From: Pseudomonas berkeleyensis
Lineage (GTDB): Bacteria; Pseudomonadota; Gammaproteobacteria; Pseudomonadales; Pseudomonadaceae
NCBI RefSeq assembly: GCF_014109765.1
Contig: NZ_CP059139.1
Coordinates: 2,794,001 to 2,858,000, forward strand
Direction: 5' to 3'
DNA length: 64,000 bases
Numbering within the stretch: position 1 is the first letter of the stretch; the number at the start of each line of letters is the position of its first letter. Of the stretch, positions 44,706 to 53,906 are shown piece after piece. The position numbers and the translations under genes were made by a program. The notes under the pieces are model-generated. The model was not told the origin of the DNA, did not search any database, and was given only the letters and a program-made list of their open reading frames with translations.

Positions 44706-45974
44706 ATGAAAGCAGTGGTATTCCACGACGTCGGTGACATTCGCCTGGACGAAGTAGCGGAGCCCGAGGTTCAGGCCAGCACCGATGCCGTCATTCGCAT
44801 CACCGCTTCGGCCATTTGTGGCACCGATCTGCACTTCGTTCGCGGCACCGTGGGCGGTATGCGCAAGGGCACCATTCTCGGGCATGAGGCAGTCGGTATC
44901 GTCGAAGCACTGGGCAGCGACGTGCGTAACCTGAGCATTGGCGACCGTGTGGTAGTGCCCTCCACCATCGCTTGCGGCAACTGTGCCTATTGCCGTGCGG
45001 GTTACTACGCGCAGTGTGATGAAGCCAACCCCAATGGCAAGGAAGCCGGTACCTCGTTCTACGGCGGCCCGGAAATCACCGGTGCCTTCCATGGCCTGCA
45101 GGCCGAGATGGCGCGCATTCCCTACGCCAATATCGGTCTGGTGAAACTGCCCAGCGAGATCAGTGACGACCAGGCCATCCTGCTCTCCGACATCTTCCCC
45201 ACCGGTTACTTCGGCGCAAAGCTGGCTGAGGTTTGCAGTGGCGACACCGTGGCGGTGTTCGGTTGCGGCCCGGTTGGCCAATTCGCCATTGCCAGCGCCA
45301 AATTGCTCGGCGCCTCGCGGGTGTTCGCCATCGACCATCTCGACGACCGCCTGGACATGGCTCGCCGTCAGGGCGCCGAAGTCATCAATTTCGACCGTGA
45401 AGACCCGGTGGATACCCTGCGCCGATTGACCAATGGCATCGGCGTGGATCGCGCCATCGACGCCGTTGGTGTCGATGCCCAGTGCCCGGCGCATGGCCAT
45501 GCACCGCACCAGGCCGAGAGCAAGCAGTGGCAACCGGGGGACGCGCCCGAGCAGGCCTTGCAATGGGCCGTCGATGCGTTGGCCAAGGCCGGTACGCTGG
45601 CGATCATTGGCGTTTATCCGCAGCAGGCGCGCGAATTTCCCATCGGTCAGGCGATGAACAAGAACCTCACCGTCAACATGGGCAATTGCAACCACCGGCG
45701 CTATATCCCCCGGCTGATCGAGATGGTGCAGGCCGGGCGCATCGACCCGGCGAAGATCCTTACCCAGGTCAAACCCATGACCGACGCCATCGAAGCCTTC
45801 AAGGCTTTCGACCGCCGTGACAGTGGCTGGATCAAGGTCGAACTGCAGCCCGCCAAGCAAGCATCCGGCAATGGCACGGAGGAACGTGTGCTGGGCAGTG
45901 CCGCGCTGGACAAAGCCATCGCTGCAGCGGATCCGCTAGGCGAGTCGCGCTCCAAAGCCCCAGGCAGCTTATGA
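44706..45974 (+). CDS. Zinc-dependent alcohol dehydrogenase, formaldehyde-dehydrogenase-like
   Basis: 422 residues from ATG 44706 (MKAVVFHDVGDIRL). Catalytic zinc ligands are visible in SAICGTDLHF and GHEAVGIVEALGSDV. The structural zinc site is the four-Cys lobe CGNCAYCRAGYYAQC. The NAD motif is VFGCGPVGQFAIASAKLLG. The insert after residue 250 (DAVGVDAQCPAHGHAPHQAE) resembles glutathione-independent formaldehyde dehydrogenases of pseudomonads. Substrate not determined. Starts a plus-strand group continuing into ybhP-clsB-ybhN; its gene order matches the glycogen-cluster neighbourhood of P. aeruginosa. Confidence 0.92.
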   Translation: MKAVVFHDVGDIRLDEVAEPEVQASTDAVIRITASAICGTDLHFVRGTVGGMRKGTILGHEAVGIVEALGSDVRNLSIGDRVVVPSTIACGNCAYCRAGYYAQCDEANPNGKEAGTSFYGGPEITGAFHGLQAEMARIPYANIGLVKLPSEISDDQAILLSDIFPTGYFGAKLAEVCSGDTVAVFGCGPVGQFAIASAKLLGASRVFAIDHLDDRLDMARRQGAEVINFDREDPVDTLRRLTNGIGVDRAIDAVGVDAQCPAHGHAPHQAESKQWQPGDAPEQALQWAVDALAKAGTLAIIGVYPQQAREFPIGQAMNKNLTVNMGNCNHRRYIPRLIEMVQAGRIDPAKILTQVKPMTDAIEAFKAFDRRDSGWIKVELQPAKQASGNGTEERVLGSAALDKAIAAADPLGESRSKAPGSL

Positions 45975-45987
45975 GCGACGCCGGGCA

Positions 45988-46791
45988 ATGGACATGTCAG
46001 CCATGACTAGCACCCTCCCCAACCCCGAGGTGATCATCGACCGCATCACGCCGGTCAAGCGTCTGCGCGTGCTGACGATCAACACGCACAAGGGATTCAC
46101 CGCACTCAACCGACGTTTCATCCTGCCGGAGCTGCGCAGCGCGGTGCAGGCCACGGGCGCCGACCTGGTGTTCCTGCAGGAGGTGCTGGGCAGCCACGCG
46201 TTGCACGCCAAGCGCTTTCATGACTGGCCGAGCGTGCCGCAGTACGAGTTTCTCGCCGACAGCATGTGGCCGCAGTTCGCCTACGGGCGCAATGCCGTCT
46301 ACCCGGATGGCCATCATGGCAACGCGTTGCTGTCGCGCTTTCCCATCCTCGAACACCACAACCTCGACGTCACGGTCAGCGGCACCGAGCAGCGCGGCCT
46401 GCTGCATTGCCGCCTGGATGTGCCAGGGCATGACGAAGTGCATGCGATCTGCGTGCACCTGGGCCTGCGCGAAACGCATCGGCGCCAGCAGATCGGCCTG
46501 CTGCTGGATCTGCTGGCGAGCTTCGATCCGGCTGCGCCGGTGATCGTCGCAGGCGACTTCAATGACTGGCGCCTGCGCGCGGATGACCAGCTCGCACCCC
46601 ATGCGCTGGTCGAAGCCTTTCAGCACCGCCATGGCAAACCGGCCCGGAGCTTCCCGGCACGTTTACCACTGCTGCGCCTGGATCGCATCTACACCCGCAA
46701 TGCCACGGCTCATGGGCCGCAGGTGCTGTCGACACGGCCCTGGTCGCACCTGTCCGATCACGCTCCACTGGCCGCGGAGATTCACCTATGA
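45988..46791 (+). CDS. ybhP: Endonuclease/exonuclease/phosphatase family protein (YbhP-like)
   Basis: 267 residues; starts at 45988 or at the in-frame ATG 46003 (MTSTLPNPEV). EEP-fold motifs are INTHKGF (metal/phosphate), VFLQEVLG (Glu metal ligand), HHGNALLSRFPI, VAGDFNDW (Asp/Asn) and SDHAPLAAEI (catalytic His). E. coli ybhP lies next to clsB and ybhN, as here. It probably acts on a phosphodiester in the membrane-lipid context rather than on DNA (inference). ATGA overlap with the next gene. Confidence 0.9.
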   Translation: MDMSAMTSTLPNPEVIIDRITPVKRLRVLTINTHKGFTALNRRFILPELRSAVQATGADLVFLQEVLGSHALHAKRFHDWPSVPQYEFLADSMWPQFAYGRNAVYPDGHHGNALLSRFPILEHHNLDVTVSGTEQRGLLHCRLDVPGHDEVHAICVHLGLRETHRRQQIGLLLDLLASFDPAAPVIVAGDFNDWRLRADDQLAPHALVEAFQHRHGKPARSFPARLPLLRLDRIYTRNATAHGPQVLSTRPWSHLSDHAPLAAEIHL

Positions 46792-47990
46792 GCGGTATCT
46801 GGCGGGACGGCAACCAGCTGCGGTTGCTGATCAACGGCGAAGCCTATTACCCGCGGGTGTTCGAATGCATTCGCCAGGCGCGCGTCGAGGTGTTGCTGGA
46901 GACCTTCATCATCCGTGAAGACAAGGTCGGCCTGGAACTGCAGGAGGTGCTGATCGAGGCCGCACGCCGCGGTGTGCGTGTGGTGATCGCCGTGGACGGC
47001 TACGGCACTGCCGACCTGCAGCATGAATACGTGGCGGCGCTGACGCGCGAAGGCGTCAAGATTCATGTCTTCGATCCCAGCCCACGGCGACTGGGGATGC
47101 GCACCAATCTGTTCCGCCGCCTGCACCGCAAGATCGTGGTGATCGATGGCGAGCGCGCGTTCGTCGGCGGCATCAACTATTCAGCCGATCACCTCGGCGA
47201 TTTCGGCGAGATGGCCAAACAGGACTACGCCGTCGAGGTGATGGGGCCGGTGGTCGCCGACCTGCATACCTGCACGCTGCGCCTGTTGCGCCCTGCCCTG
47301 GCCGAGCCGAGCCCGGTGCAGCCGTCGAGAACGCCGGTGGGCGATATGCGGGTGATGCTGCTCGAGCGCGACAACGAGCGCCATACCACCGACATCGAAG
47401 ACGAGCACCTGGCAGCCTTCGAATCGGCACGCCGGCGCCTGGTGGTGGCCAACGCCTATTTCTTCCCTGGTTACCGGGTGCTGCGCGCCTTGCGCAATGC
47501 AGCACGGCGTGGCGTGGCGGTGACGCTGATCTTGCAGGGACAGCCGGACATGCGCTGGGTGCAGGCCTTTTCGCGCCTGCTCTACAACTACCTGCTGCGC
47601 GATGGCGTGGTGATCTACGAATACTGCCAGCGGCCGTTGCACGGCAAGGTGGCGCTGGTAGACGACGCGTGGAGCACGGTGGGATCGAGCAACCTCGATC
47701 CGTTGAGTCTGGCGCTGAATCTGGAGGCCAATCTGGTGATCCGTGACTGCGCCTTCAATCAGCATCTGTATGACCACCTGATGGGCTTGTCAGCCGAACA
47801 CTGCCAGCGCATCGAACTGGAGCGCGTGGTACGCGGCTACTGGTGGCGTGCGCCGCTGGTGTTCCTGTGCTTCCACTTTTTGCGGCGCTTTCCGGCCATC
47901 GCCGGCTGGCTGCCGGCGCATCGCAAGCGACTGAAGCCGCTGGAGCCGGTCGACAAGCCCAATTGTTACGAAGAGGAAAAAACTGGATGA
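46788..47990 (+). CDS. clsB: Cardiolipin synthase B (phospholipase D family)
   Basis: 400 residues with two HKD motifs: LHRKIVVIDGERAFVGGIN and LHGKVALVDDAWSTVGSSN. There is no long N-terminal membrane anchor, as expected for ClsB rather than ClsA. It forms cardiolipin from phosphatidylglycerol, and E. coli ClsB can also make phosphatidylglycerol from phosphatidylethanolamine. It overlaps both neighbours by 4 bp (ATGA), so the three genes form a tight operon. Confidence 0.94.
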   Translation: MSGIWRDGNQLRLLINGEAYYPRVFECIRQARVEVLLETFIIREDKVGLELQEVLIEAARRGVRVVIAVDGYGTADLQHEYVAALTREGVKIHVFDPSPRRLGMRTNLFRRLHRKIVVIDGERAFVGGINYSADHLGDFGEMAKQDYAVEVMGPVVADLHTCTLRLLRPALAEPSPVQPSRTPVGDMRVMLLERDNERHTTDIEDEHLAAFESARRRLVVANAYFFPGYRVLRALRNAARRGVAVTLILQGQPDMRWVQAFSRLLYNYLLRDGVVIYEYCQRPLHGKVALVDDAWSTVGSSNLDPLSLALNLEANLVIRDCAFNQHLYDHLMGLSAEHCQRIELERVVRGYWWRAPLVFLCFHFLRRFPAIAGWLPAHRKRLKPLEPVDKPNCYEEEKTG

Positions 47991-48961
47991 ATGGCGCCAA
48001 CAACAAGCCCTGGATGCGCTGGGGCAAACGCGTACTCACGCTGTTCTTCCTGCTGCTGGTGCCGACACTGCTGTACATGCTGGCACGCAACCTGGATTGG
48101 GGCGAGGTGCGCCAGGCGCTCAGCGACTACAGCCTGCAGACGCTGCTGGTGGGCGCGCTGATCGCCTGCGCCAGTTATCTGGTGTTCAGCTGCTACGACC
48201 TGCTGGGGCGGCGTTACAGCCGCCACCGCCTGCCCACGCGCCAGGTCATGCCGGTGGCGATGGTCTGCTACGCCTTCAACCTGAACTTCACCACCTGGAT
48301 CGGCGGCGTGGCGATGCGTTATCGCCTGTACATGCGCCTGGGCCTGAGCGCGTCGACGGTGACGCGTATTCTCAGCCTCAGTCTGCTGACCAACTGGACG
48401 GGCTACATGGCATTGGCCGGGGTGATCTTCTCCCTGCGCCTGGTGAAATTGCCGGAAAGCTGGGCACTGGGGGTGACGGGACTGCAGTTGTTGGGCTTCA
48501 CCCTGTTGGGGATCGTCAGCGCTTATGTCGGTATCTGCGCCTTCTCGCGGCAACGCGTCTGGCACTTCGGTGAGCGCTCGATCACCCTGCCCTCGCTGGG
48601 CATGGCGTTGCTGCAACTGTGCCTCGGTGCGAGCAACTGGGCATTGATGGCGGCACTGATCTTTTGGCTGCTGCCGGAAGGCGCGGCCTACAGCTCGGTG
48701 CTCGGCGTGCTGCTGATCAGTTGCATGGCCGCTGCGGTTGCACATATTCCAGCAGGCCTCGGCGTACTGGAAACCGTGTTCCTGGCATTGCTGCAGCATC
48801 AGTACAGTCAGGCCAGCCTGATCGCCGCCCTGCTCGCCTACCGCGTGTTGTATTACCTGCTGCCGCTGGTTCTGGCCAGCGCCGCCTACCTGGTGCTGGA
48901 AAAACGCGCGCGCACGCTGCGCAAGAGTGGCGAACAAACGATCGAAACCCAACCCGGTTAG
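47987..48961 (+). CDS. ybhN: YbhN-like membrane protein (UPF0104 / LPG synthase-type TM family)
   Basis: 324 residues from ATG 47987 (MNGANNKPW). About eight membrane helices, with family features FNLNFTTWIGGVAMRYRLY and AHIPAGLGVLETVFLALL. It corresponds to the transmembrane module of lysylphosphatidylglycerol synthase (MprF) without the aminoacyl-transfer domain. The third gene of the ybhP-clsB-ybhN operon; it may move or flip lipids made by ClsB (inference). Confidence 0.92.
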   Translation: MNGANNKPWMRWGKRVLTLFFLLLVPTLLYMLARNLDWGEVRQALSDYSLQTLLVGALIACASYLVFSCYDLLGRRYSRHRLPTRQVMPVAMVCYAFNLNFTTWIGGVAMRYRLYMRLGLSASTVTRILSLSLLTNWTGYMALAGVIFSLRLVKLPESWALGVTGLQLLGFTLLGIVSAYVGICAFSRQRVWHFGERSITLPSLGMALLQLCLGASNWALMAALIFWLLPEGAAYSSVLGVLLISCMAAAVAHIPAGLGVLETVFLALLQHQYSQASLIAALLAYRVLYYLLPLVLASAAYLVLEKRARTLRKSGEQTIETQPG

Positions 48962-49048
48962 CCGGGCCGGGCGGTGATCCGCGTTTGTGCAGGGCATCTC
49001 ATGCGCATCGGTTCGAGCAACGACCAACGCGGCCAAGCCTGGCTCGGT

Positions 49049-49066
49049 GCGCATGGCGCCCCCTAC
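49049..49066. repeat. Copy of a dispersed GCGCATGGCG-type element
   Basis: The 18 bases at 49049-49066 differ by one base from 62897-62914 (GCGCATGGCGCACCCTAC). They lie in the 195-bp spacer between ybhN and the next small gene. Here the second arm of the palindrome is not seen, so this looks like a half copy of a Pseudomonas intergenic repeat. Confidence 0.45.
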
Positions 49067-49156
49067 CGATGTGCATGCCGCCCGGCGGATCGCGGGAACT
49101 CGCCAACCTATTGCACAGGTCTACTTCTCATCACCCTGCAAACCTGGAGGCACGAT

Positions 49157-49378
49157 ATGGCCAAGCCACTGCATCTGATCAGCTACATCCTGCATAACCA
49201 GCCACACAGCGTTGAGGTCGAGTCCGACCGTGAGCAGCTCACGCCCGAGCAGGCCCGCGTTTACCTCAGTGTCCTGCACACCTTCGAATGGCCCAACGAG
49301 TTCACCGACGTACAGGTCACGCGCATCCTGCATCCGAAGAAAGGCCAGGCGACGCCGGCGCACCGCGTCCAGCAGTAA
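49157..49378 (+). CDS. Hypothetical protein, 73 aa
   Basis: From ATG 49157 with TGGAGG upstream. A compact protein with an N-terminal beta-like segment (HLISYILHNQPHSVEVESDR) and a helix (LTPEQARVYLSVLHTFEW), ending in a basic tail. No signal peptide or membrane segment is seen. I do not recognise a family. It converges on glgP, with only 6 bp between the stop codons, and is well separated from ybhN. Confidence 0.7.
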   Translation: MAKPLHLISYILHNQPHSVEVESDREQLTPEQARVYLSVLHTFEWPNEFTDVQVTRILHPKKGQATPAHRVQQ

Positions 49379-49384
49379 CGGCTC

Positions 49385-51838
49385 TCAGCCTTTATCGCGT
49401 GCGGGCACCGGTACCTGCCAGATGTCCCGCGCGTACTCGCTGATGGTGCGATCCGAAGAGAACCATCCCATTCGCGCGGTATTGAGCACGGCTGAGCGCC
49501 ACCAGTCATTGGGCGTCTGCCAGCGCTTGTCGACTTGCCGTTGCGCAGCCCAATAGGCCTCGAAATCCGCGCAGACCATGAAGCGGTCGTCATACAGCAG
49601 AGCATCCACCAGGCCGACGTAGCGCGCCGGATCGTCCGGCGAGAATACCCCGGCGCGGATCGCGCCCAGGGCGGCCTCCAGCCGCTCCGAGTCGGCAACC
49701 ACGTCGCCCATTTCCAGCCCGAGACGCTGGCGTGCCGCGACCTGTTGCGCCGTCATGCCGAAGATGAACAGGTTCTCCTCGCCAACCCGCTCGCACATCT
49801 CCACATTGGCGCCATCCAGCGTGCCAATGGTCAATGCGCCATTGAGGGCGAACTTCATGTTGCTGGTGCCGGAGGCTTCCAGCCCCGCGGTGGAAATCTG
49901 CTCGGAGAGATCCGCCGCCGGGATGATGGTCTCGGCCAGGCTGACGTTGTAGTTGGGAATGAACACCACCTTGAGCAGCCCGCGCACGGTAGGGTCGCCA
50001 TTGATGGTGCGACTGATGTCGTTGGCCAGCTTGATGATCAGCTTGGCCTGGCGGTAACTGGCCGCCGCCTTGCCGGCGAAAATCTTCACCCGCGGAACCC
50101 AGTCGGTGGTCGGGTCGTTGCGGATGGCCTGGTACAGCGCCACGGTATGCAGCAGGTTGAGCAATTGCCGCTTGTACTCGTGGATGCGCTTGATCTGCAC
50201 GTCGAAGATCGCCTCGGTATCGAGCAGCAGGCCAGACTGGCGCTGTACCAGTTGCGCCAGCGCCTCCTTGTTGCGCCGCCGGCACAGGGCGTACTCGTCG
50301 CGGAAGGCTACCTGCTCGGCCTGCGGCTGCAGTTTCTCCAGCGTGGTTTGCGGCGACTCCAGCACCTCGGGGCCAAGTGCATCGACCAGCAGGTGGGTCA
50401 GCAGCGGATTGACCTGAAACAGCCAGCGGCGGAAGGTCACGCCGTTGGTCTTGTTGTTCACCCGCTGCGGATAGAGCCGGTGCAGGTCGCGAAATACCGT
50501 GTCGCGCATCAGCCGCGTGTGCAGAGCCGAAACGCCGTTGATGCTGTGCGCACCGAGAAAGGCCAGGTTGCCCATTCGCACCCGTCGACCATTGTCCTCG
50601 TCGATCAGCGAAACCGCGCGCAGCAGACGAAAATCATGGATGTCCTTGGCCCGCAGGGCGTCGATATGCTCGGCGTTGATCAGGTAGATGATCTGCAAAT
50701 GCCGCGGCAACAGACGCTCCATCAGAGCCACCGGCCAGGACTCAAGTGCTTCCGGCAGCAAGGTGTGGTTGGTGTAGGCCGTCGAGGCCACCGTCAACTC
50801 CCAGGCCCGCGCCCACTGTATCTGGTGCTGATCGACCAGCAGGCGCATCAGCTCGACCACGGCGATGGCCGGGTGCGTGTCGTTGAGCTGGATCGCCACC
50901 TGTTGCGGCAGGTTTTGCAGGTCACCGTGCAGGCGCAGATGGCGTTCGAGCAAATCCTGCAACGAGGCGGATACCAGGAAGTACTCCTGGCGCAGGCGCA
51001 GCTCCTGGCCGGCTTCGGTGTCGTCGGCCGGATACAGCACCCGCGAGATGCTTTCCGCGCGCACTTCACCGGCGACGGCGCCGAAGTGATCGCCGGCGTT
51101 GAAGCGATCCAGCTGCAGGTTTTCCTCGGCCCTCGCCCGCCACAGGCGCAAGGTGTTCACCGAAGCGCCACGCCAGCCGACCACCGGCGTGTCATAGGCG
51201 ATAGCCCGTACGGTTTCCTGCGGTTGCCAGCTCTGGCTGATGCCACCGTCTTCCTGCACATGGCTGGTGACCCCCCCACCAAAGCCCACGCGATAGGCTA
51301 CTTCCGGGCGTTCGAACTCCCAGGGGTTGCCGAAATCGAGCCAGGTCTCGGTCTGCTCGGCCTGCCAGCCATCGATGATCGCCTGGCGGAACAAGCCATG
51401 CTCGTAGCGAATGCCATAGCCGTGAGCGGCCAGGCGCAGCGTCGCCATGCTCTCCATGAAGCACGCGGCCAGCCGGCCGAGGCCACCGTTGCCCAGCGCC
51501 GCATCGGGCTCGATCTGGCGGATGCGTTCGAGTTCGACGTTGAGTTCGGCCATGGCCTGACGCGCTACATCGAGCAAGCCCAGGTTGCTCAGGTTGTCGA
51601 CCAGCAGTCGGCCGATGAGAAATTCCAGTGACAGGTAATAGACGCGTTTGTCGTCCTGCCGGGCAAGTTGGGCACTGGCCTCTTCCCAGCGGTCGACCAC
51701 ATGATCACGGGTAGCCAAGGCCAGGGCCTCGAACCAGTCATGGTCGAAGGCGTTCTCCGGATCTTTGCCCACCGCATAACGAAGTTTGGCCAGGATCGAG
51801 GCCTTGAATGCCTCTACCGTGCTCTCGGACTCATTCAT
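49385..51838 (-). CDS. glgP: Glycogen/maltodextrin phosphorylase
   Basis: 817 residues, the normal family length. The PLP-binding segment GTSNMKFALNGALTIGTLDG is intact, with phosphate-site text KIFAGKAAASYRQAKLIIKL and N-terminal DAALGNGGLGRLAACFMESM. It releases glucose-1-phosphate from the non-reducing ends of alpha-glucan, the degradative partner of glgA, glgB and glgX in this window. Its start (51838) has an AGGAGAGA-type site upstream. Transcribed opposite to the treYZ group. Confidence 0.97.
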   Translation of the reverse strand: MNESESTVEAFKASILAKLRYAVGKDPENAFDHDWFEALALATRDHVVDRWEEASAQLARQDDKRVYYLSLEFLIGRLLVDNLSNLGLLDVARQAMAELNVELERIRQIEPDAALGNGGLGRLAACFMESMATLRLAAHGYGIRYEHGLFRQAIIDGWQAEQTETWLDFGNPWEFERPEVAYRVGFGGGVTSHVQEDGGISQSWQPQETVRAIAYDTPVVGWRGASVNTLRLWRARAEENLQLDRFNAGDHFGAVAGEVRAESISRVLYPADDTEAGQELRLRQEYFLVSASLQDLLERHLRLHGDLQNLPQQVAIQLNDTHPAIAVVELMRLLVDQHQIQWARAWELTVASTAYTNHTLLPEALESWPVALMERLLPRHLQIIYLINAEHIDALRAKDIHDFRLLRAVSLIDEDNGRRVRMGNLAFLGAHSINGVSALHTRLMRDTVFRDLHRLYPQRVNNKTNGVTFRRWLFQVNPLLTHLLVDALGPEVLESPQTTLEKLQPQAEQVAFRDEYALCRRRNKEALAQLVQRQSGLLLDTEAIFDVQIKRIHEYKRQLLNLLHTVALYQAIRNDPTTDWVPRVKIFAGKAAASYRQAKLIIKLANDISRTINGDPTVRGLLKVVFIPNYNVSLAETIIPAADLSEQISTAGLEASGTSNMKFALNGALTIGTLDGANVEMCERVGEENLFIFGMTAQQVAARQRLGLEMGDVVADSERLEAALGAIRAGVFSPDDPARYVGLVDALLYDDRFMVCADFEAYWAAQRQVDKRWQTPNDWWRSAVLNTARMGWFSSDRTISEYARDIWQVPVPARDKG

Positions 51839-52001
51839 GCGTCTCTCTCCTGGCAGCGCTTCGCTCTTTCAGATTCAGTCAGCACGGCCTGCGATGAGTT
51901 CAGACTTTATCCGGCGCGAGATCCTCGCTTATCCAGCCCCCTGAATCTGGCCAATTGCGCCCCTTTCAGGAACCCTGATGTTTCCGAAGCGCAAGCCTGA
52001 C

Positions 52002-52553
52002 TCAGGCATACGCCTGGACGAACATGTCGACAGCTGCTGAGAGGCGCAGCCCGCTCACGGCCATCAAATGGCTACAGTCGATGCTACCCACTGCTAGCAG
52101 CAGGAAACGGACTGCTGCCTGCTCGGGATCCGAGCATCGAACAGATCGCGAAAGGCTTTCCTCAAGGTAGCGCTGATAGGGGCTGTAGCGTTGCCGCCAG
52201 CGTTTGTGAGGTATCCGGTTGGAGCGCAGCGCTATATGGGTGAGCGCATGAAACGCTGGGTGTTCACTTTGCAGTTGCAGTTCACGTGCGACGCTTTCCA
52301 GGCGAGCGCGCAACCCGCCCCGCACCTGACCTGGCAGTTCTGGCTCCGGCAATTGAGTCAGCCAGTGGTCGATGACCGCTCGGTAGAGCTGCTCCTTGTC
52401 GCCAAAGTGCGCATAGAGAGTCGCCTTGGTCACTCCCGCAGAATCAGCAATGGCTTGCATGTTCGCCTGGGCAAAACCCAACGCCGTGAACACATCACTC
52501 GCAGCCAGCAACATCTCCCGCTGGCGCCGCCCCTTCTGTGCGGATTGGCTCAT
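52002..52553 (-). CDS. TetR/AcrR-family regulator downstream of ketoacyl synthase
   Basis: 183 residues. The HTH is clear: FTALGFAQANMQAIADSAGV followed by TKATLYAHFGDKEQLYRAVI, then a ligand domain of the AefR/TetR_C type. The start overlaps the ketoacyl synthase stop as ATGA, so the two are cotranscribed. Its target is unknown; the pump genes upstream already have their own TetR (58183-58797). A 163-bp spacer without notable features separates it from glgP. Confidence 0.92.
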   Translation of the reverse strand: MSQSAQKGRRQREMLLAASDVFTALGFAQANMQAIADSAGVTKATLYAHFGDKEQLYRAVIDHWLTQLPEPELPGQVRGGLRARLESVARELQLQSEHPAFHALTHIALRSNRIPHKRWRQRYSPYQRYLEESLSRSVRCSDPEQAAVRFLLLAVGSIDCSHLMAVSGLRLSAAVDMFVQAYA

Positions 52554-53842
52554 GGCCAGGGTTCCCAGCGCCTGAACAGCACGCTGGCATTTACGCCACC
52601 AAAGCCGAAGCCATTGGAGAGCGCATAGGTGAGCGGCATTTTGCGAGCATTGAGCGCGACCAAGTCGAGCCCCGCCGCGGCGTCGGCCGGGTTGTCGAGG
52701 TTCAGCGTCGGCGGCACGATCTGGTCGCGCAGCGCCAGCACCGTGAAGATCGCCTCGATCCCGCCGGCAGCGCCGAGCAAGTGGCCGGTAGCGGATTTGG
52801 TCGAGCTGATCGCCACGCCTGCACCCGCGCCGAACAACGCCTGAATGGCCGCAAGCTCGCCGTTGTCGCCAACCTGGGTGGAGGTAGCGTGGGCGTTGAT
52901 GTGTTGCACATCGTCCGGGCTCAGGCCCGCCTGCTGCAGCGCCTGTTGCATGGCGCGGCGGGCGCCGCTGCCATCCTCGGGGCCAGCGGTGAGGTGATAG
53001 GCATCGGCGCTGGTGCCGTAGCCCACCAGCTCGGCCAATGGCGTTGCACCGCGTGCAAGGGCATGCTCCAGCGACTCGATCACCAGCAACCCGGCGCCCT
53101 CGGCCATCACGAAACCGTCGCGGTCACGATCAAACGGTCGCGATGCTTGCTGCGGGTGGCCGGCGAAACCAGTGGACAGCGCGCGAGCTGCCGCGAAACA
53201 GCCCAGGGTCACCCGGTCGATCGCCGCTTCCGTACCGCCACAGATGGCGATATCGGCCTCGCCACTTCTGATCAGACGAGCTGCGTCGCCAATCGCCTGG
53301 ACGCCTGCCGCACAAGCGGTGACCGGCGCGCCGAGCGGGCCTTTGAAGCCATTGCGGATGGACACATGCCCCGCCGCCATGTTGGCCAGGAACGATGGCG
53401 CAGTGAACGGCGACAACCTGCGCGGCCCGCGTGAATCGGTGGTGCGCACCGCCTCGGCCATCGCGCCAAAACCACCCACACCGGAGGCGATGATGGTCGC
53501 GGTACGTGCCTGATCGGCTTCGCTGCTCGGGTGCCAGCCCGCCTGCTCCAGCGCTTCATGAGCGGCAACCAGCGCGAACTCGATAAAGCGGTCCATCTTC
53601 TTGCGTTCTTTCGGCGCGATGATCTGCTCAGGTTGGTAGCCCGCCAGCGCGTCTTCTTCGAGCGTGGGCACTTGACCGCCTACGGCCACGCCCGTGCCTT
53701 CGGTGATTTCCGCCGGCAGCGTGCGAATGCCCGAGCGCCCGGCCAGCAGGCGGCGCCACACTTCATCCACACCACAGCCCAGCGGCCCGACGATACCGGT
53801 GCCGGTTACCACGATACGTTTCTGCTGTTGAACGTTGCTCAT
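52550..53842 (-). CDS. Beta-ketoacyl-ACP synthase II-like (FabF family)
   Basis: 430 residues from ATG 53840-53842 (MSNVQQQKRIVVTGTGIVGP), preceded by GAGAGG. The KAS catalytic triad is present: Cys in APVTACAAGVQAIG, His in INAHATSTQVGDNGE and His in STKSATGHLLGAAGG. It condenses malonyl-ACP with acyl-ACP. It is not in a fab cluster, so it is a paralogue of the housekeeping enzyme. It lies 64 bp behind the RND pump gene on the same strand and overlaps a TetR gene, which suggests an efflux-linked or specialised lipid role (inference). Confidence 0.92.
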   Translation of the reverse strand: MSNVQQQKRIVVTGTGIVGPLGCGVDEVWRRLLAGRSGIRTLPAEITEGTGVAVGGQVPTLEEDALAGYQPEQIIAPKERKKMDRFIEFALVAAHEALEQAGWHPSSEADQARTATIIASGVGGFGAMAEAVRTTDSRGPRRLSPFTAPSFLANMAAGHVSIRNGFKGPLGAPVTACAAGVQAIGDAARLIRSGEADIAICGGTEAAIDRVTLGCFAAARALSTGFAGHPQQASRPFDRDRDGFVMAEGAGLLVIESLEHALARGATPLAELVGYGTSADAYHLTAGPEDGSGARRAMQQALQQAGLSPDDVQHINAHATSTQVGDNGELAAIQALFGAGAGVAISSTKSATGHLLGAAGGIEAIFTVLALRDQIVPPTLNLDNPADAAAGLDLVALNARKMPLTYALSNGFGFGGVNASVLFRRWEPWP

Positions 53843-53906
53843 TGGAACCTCTCCGTATCGGTCGGCGTTCTCCCGAGCCGCAGGACAACGCTGACCGGCA
53901 GTTGCG